64,000 nucleotides of DNA, from NCBI GenBank assembly GCA_046329435.1, contig JAXLUR010000005.1:62001-126000 (forward strand). The letters are read 5' to 3'. Position numbers and translations under genes: made by a program. How positions within the stretch are numbered: the first letter of the stretch is position 1; the number at the start of each line of letters is the position of its first letter. This stretch comes from M3007 sp046329435 (GTDB lineage: Bacteria; Bacteroidota; Bacteroidia; Chitinophagales; Saprospiraceae). This document shows, piece by piece, positions 52,908 through 61,910 of this stretch. The notes under the pieces are model-generated. The model was not told where the DNA came from and did no database searches. It was given only the letters and a program-made list of their open reading frames with translations.

Positions 52908-54416
52908 ATGACAACTCACGACTGGGAGGCATTGATAAAAACGGCTTTGCTCGGCACGGCGCGCGCGCCCTTGCCGGAGGCTTTGACCCGGCAGGCGGAG
53001 GTCTGGGGGCTCGATCCTGCGAGCGAACCGGCCCGCCTGGCCCTCGATATGCTCGCCATGGCGCGCCTGCAACGCCGAGCAGGTATTGTTTTGGGCCAAA
53101 TACCGCCCACAGCGCCGGCGCCACTGCCTGCCGGCGAGCCGGCTCCGGCAGCCCTTGCTCCCCTGCTCGACCGCATACTGACCGGCGACCAGGGGCCTGT
53201 GCTCGACGAATATTTGGGGCTTTGCCTGGCGCACAACATACGTTTGCCGGCGGCTTTTCTGCCCCAGTTGCTCGATCGCTGCGTACAGGATGCCGCCTTG
53301 TTCCACCTTGTCAGACCGCTACTCGGCCCCCTGGCTGAATGGCTGGCTGCGCAAAACCCCTATTGGCAAGACCTGTTCGACCAAAGCGACCGCGCCTGGG
53401 AACAGGGTCGTTTTGCGGAGCGGCTGCGCTGGCTGACCGAACAGCGCGCCCGCCAGCCTCTGGCTGCCCTGGCATTGCTGGAAAAAAGCTGGAAAGGCGA
53501 AAAGCCGGAGCACCGGCTTCGTTTGCTGGATGCCTTGCGGGTGCGCTTGTCGGTGCTCGACGAGGATTTTCTTGAACAAATACTGGCCCGTGAAAAACGC
53601 CGCGATATCCGCCAAAAAGCGCTCGAATTGTTGCTGCAACTGCCCGGCAGCCGGCAACAAACGGCCTGGATCGCATTTTTCAGGGAGCGCCTGGGGGCAA
53701 TTTTTGCCCGACCCGACCCGGACGCATACCTGCGGCAACAACTGCCCGAAATGGATGAACAACCCGTCCTTTCGCTGGTAGCCCTGCTGCCGGAAAACGA
53801 GTTGAAAAACTGGCGACAGGCCGCCGCGGCTTTTTTGCTCGGCAGCCTGCCACCTGCCAGCCTGCTCGATCTGCCGCCAACAGGCGAACCCTACGACCTG
53901 TTTCCTCCCATTGCAGAAAAGCCTTCCTTCAAGGTGCTTTTTCGCAACGTTTTGTATGGCGCGCTGGTGCACGGCGATGCCGGCTGGCGGTCGGCATTGT
54001 TGCGATTCAGGGAGCATCATCACGAATCGCCGTTGTGGGACGGGGAAGCCCTGCTCATCCTGCTCGAAGCCTTGCCGGCGCTTGAAAAAGAGCAACAACT
54101 CATCCGTTTGCTCGGCAGAAAAGATACGAGGCTAGAGCCCGGCTCGCCCCTGGTCAGGGTGCTGACGGCGTACGCGCATCCCTGGCCGTTTGCCCTGCTC
54201 GAAGCCCTGGTGGGCCAACTGGAGCAGGCGCCAATACCCGGCCCGCAGCACCGGGAAATACTCGAACGGGCAGCCTGTTACTGTCGCCCGGTCGATGCAG
54301 AGGCGCTTCGGCAGCGGCTCGACCCGGCCCGACGGAGCGGATGGCGGTACGAATTGCACCGGTTTTTCGACATCATTCAGTTTCGCCGCCGTATGCATGC
54401 TGCGTTTGAAAAATAA
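52908..54416 (+). CDS. DUF5691-like helical protein
   Basis: A 502-residue, mostly helical, leucine-rich protein. The start (DWEALIKTALLGTARAPLP) fits the DUF5691 N-terminus, and a later helical repeat region (about 170-290) resembles HEAT-like arrays. In other bacteria DUF5691 genes sit with MoxR ATPase, VWA and SWIM-domain genes; none is adjacent here. It ends with YELHRFFDIIQFRRRMHAAF. Function unknown; the family assignment is moderately sure. Confidence 0.55.
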   Translation: MTTHDWEALIKTALLGTARAPLPEALTRQAEVWGLDPASEPARLALDMLAMARLQRRAGIVLGQIPPTAPAPLPAGEPAPAALAPLLDRILTGDQGPVLDEYLGLCLAHNIRLPAAFLPQLLDRCVQDAALFHLVRPLLGPLAEWLAAQNPYWQDLFDQSDRAWEQGRFAERLRWLTEQRARQPLAALALLEKSWKGEKPEHRLRLLDALRVRLSVLDEDFLEQILAREKRRDIRQKALELLLQLPGSRQQTAWIAFFRERLGAIFARPDPDAYLRQQLPEMDEQPVLSLVALLPENELKNWRQAAAAFLLGSLPPASLLDLPPTGEPYDLFPPIAEKPSFKVLFRNVLYGALVHGDAGWRSALLRFREHHHESPLWDGEALLILLEALPALEKEQQLIRLLGRKDTRLEPGSPLVRVLTAYAHPWPFALLEALVGQLEQAPIPGPQHREILERAACYCRPVDAEALRQRLDPARRSGWRYELHRFFDIIQFRRRMHAAFEK

Positions 54417-54474
54417 CGGTTCTACAGCCATCCTTCCGGCCATTTGCAGCGTCAGGTAATTTTAAACAACGCGT

Positions 54475-55005
54475 ATGTTCCAGTTTCGGCTTTCCATATT
54501 GGCCATTTTAGCTATTGTGCTCACAACAGCTTGTAAAAAAGACAACGACCTCGGGCCGGGGTTCGACCTCAATTACAGTCAGCAATTCGACATTCCGGCC
54601 GGTATCGGCGGCTTTGCCGTGCATCATTTTTATTTAAAAAACATCCCCTCCCGCTACGTGCAAACGCTGACCCAGCAAGGCAAAACGGACGCAGATGTAA
54701 CGGGTATCCTGACCGCCAAGGCCGAACTGACGGGCATCTTTGGCGACGCCGATTTTTCTTTTGTCGATCAGGTTTCGCTGCGCATTTACCATGAAAGCGA
54801 CCCGACCGACTACATCGAGGTGGCTTACCGCCAGCCTGTGCCGCTCGATCCGGGCAATATCCTGTCGCTTATCCCGACCCTGGCCGATTCCAAACGCCTC
54901 GTCAGCGCCGACCGCTTCAGCATGGATGTGGTGCTGTGGCTGCGCAACACCACCATCGATAACACACAGGTGCAGTTGAACCTGCAACTTAAGGCGACGT
55001 ATTGA
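54475..55005 (+). CDS. Predicted lipoprotein (176 aa)
   Basis: A signal peptide of type II with lipobox LTTAC (Cys about residue 20) followed by KKDNDLGPGFD, the acidic/charged linker usual for Bacteroidota outer-membrane lipoproteins. The rest is beta-rich (VDQVSLRIYHESDPTDYIEV, VQLNLQLKATY at the end). No named domain. It starts 58 bases after the DUF5691-type gene and may share its transcript. Confidence 0.7.
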   Translation: MFQFRLSILAILAIVLTTACKKDNDLGPGFDLNYSQQFDIPAGIGGFAVHHFYLKNIPSRYVQTLTQQGKTDADVTGILTAKAELTGIFGDADFSFVDQVSLRIYHESDPTDYIEVAYRQPVPLDPGNILSLIPTLADSKRLVSADRFSMDVVLWLRNTTIDNTQVQLNLQLKATY

Positions 55006-55035
55006 GGATGGGGCCATTGGTTGCGGGGATTCCCG

Positions 55036-55043
55036 TAATTTTG
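55036..55043 (+). promoter_or_regulatory. -7 element (TAATTTTG) for hpd
   Basis: TAATTTTG lies 74 bases before the ATG at 55117, with TTG at 55017-55019 as a plausible -33 element (16-base gap). Confidence 0.5.
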
Positions 55044-55116
55044 CGCGAAAATCCCTGTCCGACGATTGCACCCGCAGTTCAATCGTCCCTTTGTCCAATC
55101 GTTCAATTTTCTCTCC

Positions 55117-56244
55117 ATGCAAGTCCTGACTGAATCCAAATCCGTTGCGGCTCCGACCGACTCTTTTCCCATCAACGGCACTGATCACCTTGAATTTTAC
55201 GTAGGCAATGCCAAACAAAGCGCCCTGTACTACCAGGCTGCGATGGGCTTCGAATGGGTCGCCTATGCAGGCCCCGAAACCGGCGTGCGCGACCGCGTGA
55301 GCTACGTGCTTCAGCAAAACAAAATCCGGCTCGTTCTGACTTCCGCGCTCACGCCCGACCACGAAGTCGCCCGCCACGTGGCCGAGCACGGCGACGGCGT
55401 CAAAGTGCTGGCCTTGTGGGTCGACGATGCCGAAAAGGCGTATTTCACGGCGCTCGAACGCGGCGCGGAATCGGCTTTTGCGCCCAAAACCCTGCGCGAC
55501 GAACACGGCGAAGTGACGCTGGCTGCCATCAAAACCTATGGCGATACCATTCATACGCTGGTCGAGCGTTCGGGCTACAAGGGTCCCTTTCTGCCCGGCT
55601 TTGAAGCGCGCAAAAGCGTGTTTCCCGTCCAGTCAGTCGGCCTCAAATATGTTGACCACTGCGTCGGTAATGTCGAACTGGGCGATATGAACCGCTGGGT
55701 CAAATTTTACCAGGATGTCATGGGCTTCAAACTGCTCATCACTTTCGACGACAAAGACATCAGCACCGAGTACACGGCCCTCATGTCAAAGGTGGTGTCC
55801 AATGGCAACGGTTACATCAAATTCCCGATCAACGAACCGGCCAAGGGCCTGAAAAAGAGCCAGATAGAAGAGTATATCGAATTTTACCGCGGAGCAGGCG
55901 TGCAGCATATCGCCGTGGCCACCGACGATATCATCGACACCGTCAGCCGCATGCGCGCCAACGGCGTCGATTTTCTCTATGTGCCCGAGACCTACTACGA
56001 AGACGTGCCCGAGCGCGTCGGCCATATCGAGGAAAACCTCGATGAGTTGAAAAAACTCAATATCCTGATCGACCGTGACGAAGACGGATACCTCCTCCAG
56101 ATTTTCACCAAACCAGTGCAGGATCGCCCCACGGTGTTCTACGAGATTATTCAGCGGCGCGGCGCCAAGTCGTTCGGCAAGGGCAATTTCAAAGCCTTGT
56201 TTGAAGCCATCGAACGCGAACAGGCCTTGCGCGGTACGTTGTAG
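55117..56244 (+). CDS. hpd: 4-hydroxyphenylpyruvate dioxygenase
   Basis: Non-haem iron enzyme that converts 4-hydroxyphenylpyruvate to homogentisate in tyrosine degradation. The 375-residue protein has two vicinal-oxygen-chelate halves. The iron ligands are visible: His181 in YVDHCVG, His264 in VQHIAVAT and Glu343 in FYEIIQRRG. The C-terminal block RGAKSFGKGNFKALFEAIE is typical. The start at 55117 (MQVLTESK) avoids a non-coding extension to 55066. Homogentisate dioxygenase is not in the window. Monocistronic, ended by two dyads. Confidence 0.95.
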   Translation: MQVLTESKSVAAPTDSFPINGTDHLEFYVGNAKQSALYYQAAMGFEWVAYAGPETGVRDRVSYVLQQNKIRLVLTSALTPDHEVARHVAEHGDGVKVLALWVDDAEKAYFTALERGAESAFAPKTLRDEHGEVTLAAIKTYGDTIHTLVERSGYKGPFLPGFEARKSVFPVQSVGLKYVDHCVGNVELGDMNRWVKFYQDVMGFKLLITFDDKDISTEYTALMSKVVSNGNGYIKFPINEPAKGLKKSQIEEYIEFYRGAGVQHIAVATDDIIDTVSRMRANGVDFLYVPETYYEDVPERVGHIEENLDELKKLNILIDRDEDGYLLQIFTKPVQDRPTVFYEIIQRRGAKSFGKGNFKALFEAIEREQALRGTL

Positions 56245-56263
56245 TAGCGCCCGGCTACACCCC

Positions 56264-56336
56264 AACCCCATAAGGGTTTGCAAGCCCTTATGGGGTTTAA
56301 AGGTCAGCCCTGTAAGGGTTTTCAACCCTTACAGGG
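56264..56336. repeat. Pair of related dyad elements
   Basis: Two palindromes of similar sequence lie 10-12 bases apart: AACCCCATAAGGG with its mirror (56264-56297) and CCCTGTAAGGGTT-TTC-AACCCTTACAGGG (56308-56336, perfect 13-bp arms). They look like copies of a small mobile or REP-like repeat that may also act as a terminator for hpd. Confidence 0.55.
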
Positions 56337-56356
56337 TTTATTTCCCGCCATTCGTC

Positions 56357-56364
56357 TACTTTTG
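56357..56364 (+). promoter_or_regulatory. -7 element (TACTTTTG) for the subtilisin-like protease
   Basis: TACTTTTG lies 111 bases before the ATG at 56468; the long frame starting at 56075 would run through this site, so it supports the shorter start. Confidence 0.5.
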
Positions 56365-56467
56365 CGCCGCTGTTCAAAACAAAACAGCTGTTTTGTCGTC
56401 CTTAATGCACTTTCCGCTGCCTCGTGCGGCGTTTTGTATTCAATTGCCAATCAAAATTTTTCCCAAC

Positions 56468-58150
56468 ATGAATTTTAAAAAGTTTGTGGTCGCAGCGCTC
56501 CTCTGCCTGCCGGCCCTCTTCCTCGGCGCCCAGGGCAAAGCGCCGGAAAACTGGTTTCTGCTCGATCCGGCCAAGGACGGCGTCAGTGGTACCGGCGCCG
56601 AAACCGCCCTCCAGAACCTCAAGGCAAAAGGTAAAAAAGGCCAGACCGTTATCGTCGCCGTGCTCGACTCGGGTGTGGATTACATGCACGAAGACCTGAA
56701 AGACGTGATGTGGACCAACCCCGGAGAAATCCCCGGCAACGGCAAGGACGACGACGGCAACGGCTACATCGATGATATTCACGGCTGGAACTTCCTGGGC
56801 GGCAAAGACGGCCAGAACGTTCACCACGAAACGCTCGAACTGACCCGCGAATACGTGCGCCTGAGCAAACTCTACGCCGGCTCCAACGGCCAGAACCTCA
56901 GCGGCGACGCCAAAAAAGAATACGACTACTGGCTCACCATCAAGGAAAATTTCGAGCAGCAGCGCGGCGAAATCGAGGGCCAGAAAGCAAAAATCGAAGA
57001 GCAGTTCGCCAAGATCGACAATGCCTTCAAACTGGTGCAAAAGGCGCTCGGCAAAACCGAATTTACTACCGAAGACCTCGCTTCCATCAACACCGACGGC
57101 AATGCCGAACTGAAAGACGCCGTGTCGCTGTCGAAACGTATGTTGTCGCAGGACGTGACCCCGGCCACCTTCGAAGAGCAAAAAACCGAGGCCATGGACT
57201 ACTTCTCCGGCCAGTTGCTCTACAACCTCAATCCTGATTACAACCCGCGTTCGATCGTGGGCGACGACCCCCGCGACCTCTCCAACCGCTACTACGGCAA
57301 CAACGACTATCGCGGCCCCGACGCCAGCCACGGCACGCACGTAGCCGGCATCATCGCCGCTACCCGCGGCAATAACATCGGCATCAACGGCGTGGCCGAC
57401 AACGTGCGCATCATGAGCGTGCGCTGCGTACCCGACGGCGACGAGCGCGACAAAGACGTGGCCAATGCCATCCGCTATGCCGTTGACAACGGCGCCAGCA
57501 TCATCAATATGTCGTTCGGCAAAGGGTACAGCCCCGACAAGCCCTACGTCAACGAAGCCGTCAAATACGCCGCCGACCACGACGTACTGCTCGTACACGC
57601 CGCCGGCAACGACGGTGAAAACAACGACACCGACCCCAACTTCCCCAACGACGCCATTGACAAAAAAGGCAAGGGCAAAAAAACGGCCCCCAACTGGCTC
57701 GAAATCGGCGCCCTCAGCTGGAAATCCGGCGAGCGTCGCGTGGCAGGCTTCTCCAACTATGGCAAGAAAAACGTTGACCTTTTCTCGCCCGGCGTAGCCA
57801 TCTACTCCACCGTGCCCGACAACAAATACGCTTCCTTCCAGGGTACCTCGATGGCCTCGCCCGCCGCTGCCGGCGTGGCCGCCATCATCCGTTCCTACTA
57901 TCCCGAACTCTCGGCCAAACAGGTAAAAGCCATTATGGAAAAATCTGTGGTGCCGCAAGACGGCGAAGTATATAAACCCGGCACCACGGAAAAAGTCAAA
58001 TTCTCCGATCTCTGTGTCAGCGGCGGTATCGTCAGCGCTTCGCAAGCCGTGGCACTGGCTGAAAAAACCAAGGCCAAACCCAATAAAAAAGCCACATGGC
58101 GCGAAGCCGGCATGGGCAAGCCGAAAAAAGGCAAAACGGTATTGCCGTAA
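56468..58150 (+). CDS. Subtilisin-like serine protease (S8)
   Basis: A 560-residue secreted protease with a signal peptide (ends FLGAQ). The catalytic triad is Asp67 (VLDSGVD), His288 (DASHGTHVAG) and Ser461 (GTSMASP), with the oxyanion Asn381 (AAGND). Between Asp and His sits an insertion of about 120 residues rich in Glu/Lys (about 125-245) that looks like a helical or coiled-coil domain, as in other Bacteroidota S8 proteins. The C-terminus is Lys-rich (KPKKGKTVLP) and has no T9SS domain, so it is probably periplasmic or surface-retained by another means. Terminator at 58179-58213. Confidence 0.9.
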   Translation: MNFKKFVVAALLCLPALFLGAQGKAPENWFLLDPAKDGVSGTGAETALQNLKAKGKKGQTVIVAVLDSGVDYMHEDLKDVMWTNPGEIPGNGKDDDGNGYIDDIHGWNFLGGKDGQNVHHETLELTREYVRLSKLYAGSNGQNLSGDAKKEYDYWLTIKENFEQQRGEIEGQKAKIEEQFAKIDNAFKLVQKALGKTEFTTEDLASINTDGNAELKDAVSLSKRMLSQDVTPATFEEQKTEAMDYFSGQLLYNLNPDYNPRSIVGDDPRDLSNRYYGNNDYRGPDASHGTHVAGIIAATRGNNIGINGVADNVRIMSVRCVPDGDERDKDVANAIRYAVDNGASIINMSFGKGYSPDKPYVNEAVKYAADHDVLLVHAAGNDGENNDTDPNFPNDAIDKKGKGKKTAPNWLEIGALSWKSGERRVAGFSNYGKKNVDLFSPGVAIYSTVPDNKYASFQGTSMASPAAAGVAAIIRSYYPELSAKQVKAIMEKSVVPQDGEVYKPGTTEKVKFSDLCVSGGIVSASQAVALAEKTKAKPNKKATWREAGMGKPKKGKTVLP

Positions 58151-58178
58151 GTCGTTCGTTCGGTTATTTGGATAAAAA

Positions 58179-58213
58179 AGCCGCGAAGCAAGGGTTGCTT
58201 CGCGGCTTTTTTT
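58179..58213 (+). terminator. Factor-independent terminator after the protease gene
   Basis: Arms AGCCGCGAAGCA (58179-58190) and TGCTTCGCGGCT (58196-58207) form a perfect 12-bp stem with the loop AGGGT, followed by a T-run. Confidence 0.85.
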
Positions 58214-58325
58214 GTTTCCGGCCATCCCGCTATAAGCCTGATTTTTACAAAAACTTGTCTTGCAAAACCTCTGCCGGGGGCGTATACTTGTCCTATCTAT
58301 TCACTTTTTCCAAAACCGCTTTATT

Positions 58326-61300
58326 ATGAAACTATTCACTGCCCCCCCCCGTTCTCGCCGTTTATTATTCGGTAATGTAGTCGTTGTTTTTCTGAAAATT
58401 TTCCTTACAATGGCTGTATGGTACTCTTTGCCACAACAACTATCAGCTCAATGCGACAAATTACCGTTTGGGTTCAGCATCAACGGATGCACGGTGACAT
58501 TTTTTTCTACCAGTTCCAATCCGCCTTCTCCTATCAATTGGGGTTTTGGCGATGGCACGACCGGGTCCGGCAATCCGGTTACGCATATTTATTCAGGTAA
58601 TGGTACATATAACGTAACGGCCAGTTATTCAGGATTTTCTGGAACCTACACTTGTACCCAGCCTGTCACGCTTACCGGGTGCAATATGGGTTGTTGCAGC
58701 GCCGCGTTTTCGGGTCAGGTCACCCGCGACTGCGGGGGCTTGTTTTTAAGCCTCACGTCGGAATGCAGCAACGGCACGCATTCCTGGTCGGTGACTACAG
58801 TACCCGCGGGCCAATGTTATACTCTCGTCGGCTTCAATACCGCCATGGCCTCCCAGACCGTGCAACTCACCAATATAAATACCTGCACGGTGACCCGGCT
58901 CTCAGTCACCCATACCGTGAACTGCGCCGGCGGGCCCTACACCGTCACCCAATCGGTTGACATCAACGAAGACGCCATTTTCATCGGCCGCAAAAACGCG
59001 ACAACCAATCTGCAGGATTACAACTGCGTACTGCCCGGCGCGAGTTACAGCGGCGCCTGTCCGGTGTATGTCTCCGGCATTGTCAACACGGATAAAAATT
59101 TCACTTTTTCCGGTACCGATATTCACATGGATCCCGGTGAGACCGGGTTTGACGTGCCGGCGGGGAAAACGCTGGAATTGACACAAAACGCTTATGTACA
59201 CGGAGTTTCAGGTAACGCTTGTAACTGTTTATGGAGAGGGATCTACGTAAATGGCGGCGAACTGAAATTTTCAGCCACCAGTGTCACCAGCGCTACCGTG
59301 GAAGATGCGCTATATGCCGTAAGGGTATTCGAGTCCTCTACTTTGGGCTTAAAAAGGGTGATATTTAACAAAAACTTCGTCTCGCTTCGGGCAAGTGACG
59401 GAGATTTCCTGTTGACAAACAATGAACAAAATGAATACGACGGCACCGGACCCTTGAAAAATATTTGCGGCTTGGCAAATCTAAACGACCTGGCTATCAT
59501 GCCATATTTTGGCGGGGCTTGGGCAACCGTACCCTATAGTAACGAACGCGGCTATACGGGCTGGTATATCCGAAACCTCACTGCAATTACTTTAACGCCA
59601 TTGTCTTTTCCGAAATATAATCATTTCAGGGCATTATCCAAAGGAATTGAGGTGTACGACACGGATGTCGCCATGAATGCAAACAGCTATTTTTCAGGAA
59701 TCTTCCCAGGTACGGGTTATGTTGTGCAAGGTTCGGCTGGCGTTCGTTTCGGAGACTCGGGTTCTAATGGCACGAATACTTTCAGTTTCAGGGGTATCGG
59801 AAATACAAATGCACTGCCCATCACTGATTTCGATGCTTGTGCAGTCGGAATTTCCTTGCGGAGCGAGACGCAGGGCACTCAAATTGGCGTTTTTCAATCC
59901 AATTTGGTCAATGTTCAAACGGGTATTATTATTGACGCGGCCGGAGGCTCAGTTTCAGGAACTAACCCTTCCTCTTTGTACCCTGGAATAAATACGAACA
60001 CCATCAGGGTGTCGCCTGCCATTTTCACCCCCGCCTATGAAACTGCCGGTATTTTTATGCGTGATTTTGATCCCGGTATGAGCAATCTTGAAATTAACAA
60101 CAACAGAATTACTCTCAACTTTGAAGCGCCCAACGGTTCATCTGGCATCAGGGCGCTCGGGGCCGCTGGGAACATCCCCCTGGCATATCAGTTAAATATA
60201 CATCGCAACAGCATCACGGTAAATCAGGGACGGACAGGTATATTCATGGATGGCTATGGCAGCGTTTCAATACACGATAACAATCCCAATAGCGCGCCGG
60301 GAGCGGGCATATATATGAATTGGAATGTGCCCTTGGCAACCACGGCAGGAATACAGGTAAATGCCAACCTGTCCGTCAACAACCTGATTGCCTGCAACCA
60401 TATCGTATCCACGGCTACCAGCGTCCGCAATATGGTTATTGCAAACAGCCCCGATAATGTCATCGTAAAAAACTACTTGAACGGCCCAAGCACAGGGGCG
60501 GAATTCAGACTCAACTGCGGCATGGCAACTAATTTCCGTTGCAATACCATGGAAGACAATATCGGTAATGGATTGCTTTACACAGCGTTTGCTCAAACTG
60601 GAGATCAGGGGACTCCTAACTCATCTTATGGCAATAAATGGCTCGGTACTTTTACCCCCGGTGCAACCGCAAATGCAGTTGGGCTAATATCAATTACAAA
60701 CTCAGAATATTATGTAAGGCCAATTTCAGGTGAGAATCCGCTTCCTGATGTATTTCCTGCATCTTGGTTCTCAGCCATTGTCCCCAATGGAAACTTACCA
60801 GATTGCTTGTACAATTGCCCAATAGGCAATCAGGAAGCGCCCCCGTCCAAAAGCATTTCAAGCCTGGAACTACTCGTCGCCGCGGATTCCGTCGAGTACT
60901 CTTTTTTTCCGGAGTCCTACCAGTGGTGGAACGAAAGAAACCTGTATGAAAAATTGTACCTGAACCCTGAGCTGGCCAATGGCCAGGCATCCCTACAGGC
61001 ATTCATGGCAGTCAAAAATGCCAGTTCGATGGCGCAACTGAGCCAGATAGCCATCAAGGCCGACAGCCTATGCCTGCCGACGGCGGCACAAAAAAACGCC
61101 CTGGACTACAATGCACAATCCTTGTCCGGCTTGCTTGCCCAACTTAGCCTTGTCGATTCGACATTGAGGGATTCAGCGGCGCAACTCACTCCCCAGACAT
61201 GGCTGGAATCAGCAAACGAGCGGATGAGCCTTTTGCTCCAGATCGACAACCTACAGGCACAGAACGAGGTGCTTGACTCGGAAATCGATCAAGCCAGATT

Positions 61301-61850
61301 GTCCGGCGCGCCCGCGCTCATCCATCAGCTCGAAAGCATCAACCCGGCCAATATTTATGAAGCCAATGAAAAAACGGTGCTGGATTTTTTCCTCCGCTAT
61401 ATCATTCAGGGTGGGGAACCTGATAGCGCATCGCTTGCCGAATTATCGGTGATTGCCAGCGAATGTATTTTTGAAGGGGGCCCGGCTGTCGATGATGCAC
61501 GTTATCTGTATGCCGGCTTCACCGGCATTCTCCTGCCAGAAGCCGAATGCGCCTATGGGGAGCGCCGGGGCAGAACGAACCAGAGCCTGTTCGAACAGTC
61601 CGGCTTGACAATTTATCCGAACCCGGCTGATGAACAGATATTCATCAATCTGGGAGGCATGGCAATTTCCGAATCCGACGATGTTCAGGTTAGTATTTGT
61701 AATAATCTGGGACAAATCGTTTTGCGCCACCAGATTTCCCTGCCCGAAAGCAACATTGACATCAGACGTTTGCCCGTCGGTACTTACCAGTTTAGACTGG
61801 AACAAGATGGAAATCTCATTGAAAGCCGTTTGATGGTTGTCAATCGTTAA
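58326..61850 (+). CDS. T9SS surface protein with PKD and beta-helix regions
   Basis: A 1174-residue protein. The start at 58326 (MKLFTAPPRS) gives a signal peptide ending near QLSAQ. A PKD domain follows (about 45-110; WGFGDGTTGSGNPVTHIY), then Cys-rich segments, then a long stretch (about 290-800) that resembles a right-handed parallel beta-helix (ITVNQGRTGIFMDGYGSVS, NNRITLNFEAPNG). A helical segment (about 860-1060) precedes the type A sorting domain (about 1095-1174; IYPNPADEQI). Composition varies along the gene, with AT-rich blocks at about 59200-60800. Probably an adhesin or glycan-binding protein. Confidence 0.75.
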   Translation: MKLFTAPPRSRRLLFGNVVVVFLKIFLTMAVWYSLPQQLSAQCDKLPFGFSINGCTVTFFSTSSNPPSPINWGFGDGTTGSGNPVTHIYSGNGTYNVTASYSGFSGTYTCTQPVTLTGCNMGCCSAAFSGQVTRDCGGLFLSLTSECSNGTHSWSVTTVPAGQCYTLVGFNTAMASQTVQLTNINTCTVTRLSVTHTVNCAGGPYTVTQSVDINEDAIFIGRKNATTNLQDYNCVLPGASYSGACPVYVSGIVNTDKNFTFSGTDIHMDPGETGFDVPAGKTLELTQNAYVHGVSGNACNCLWRGIYVNGGELKFSATSVTSATVEDALYAVRVFESSTLGLKRVIFNKNFVSLRASDGDFLLTNNEQNEYDGTGPLKNICGLANLNDLAIMPYFGGAWATVPYSNERGYTGWYIRNLTAITLTPLSFPKYNHFRALSKGIEVYDTDVAMNANSYFSGIFPGTGYVVQGSAGVRFGDSGSNGTNTFSFRGIGNTNALPITDFDACAVGISLRSETQGTQIGVFQSNLVNVQTGIIIDAAGGSVSGTNPSSLYPGINTNTIRVSPAIFTPAYETAGIFMRDFDPGMSNLEINNNRITLNFEAPNGSSGIRALGAAGNIPLAYQLNIHRNSITVNQGRTGIFMDGYGSVSIHDNNPNSAPGAGIYMNWNVPLATTAGIQVNANLSVNNLIACNHIVSTATSVRNMVIANSPDNVIVKNYLNGPSTGAEFRLNCGMATNFRCNTMEDNIGNGLLYTAFAQTGDQGTPNSSYGNKWLGTFTPGATANAVGLISITNSEYYVRPISGENPLPDVFPASWFSAIVPNGNLPDCLYNCPIGNQEAPPSKSISSLELLVAADSVEYSFFPESYQWWNERNLYEKLYLNPELANGQASLQAFMAVKNASSMAQLSQIAIKADSLCLPTAAQKNALDYNAQSLSGLLAQLSLVDSTLRDSAAQLTPQTWLESANERMSLLLQIDNLQAQNEVLDSEIDQARLSGAPALIHQLESINPANIYEANEKTVLDFFLRYIIQGGEPDSASLAELSVIASECIFEGGPAVDDARYLYAGFTGILLPEAECAYGERRGRTNQSLFEQSGLTIYPNPADEQIFINLGGMAISESDDVQVSICNNLGQIVLRHQISLPESNIDIRRLPVGTYQFRLEQDGNLIESRLMVVNR

Positions 61851-61868
61851 AAAATCTATTATTTCATC

Positions 61869-61906
61869 AGGGTTGTATCCTCCCAGGGTGCAACCCTTTA
61901 TTCTTT
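61869..61906 (+). terminator. Possible weak terminator
   Basis: AGGGTTG (61869-61875) and CAACCCT (61891-61897) pair over 7 bp with a 15-base loop, followed by a T-rich stretch. It lies 18 bases after the stop of the preceding gene and just before the next start, so it may also be a translational control site. Confidence 0.3.
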
Positions 61907-61910
61907 TGTT

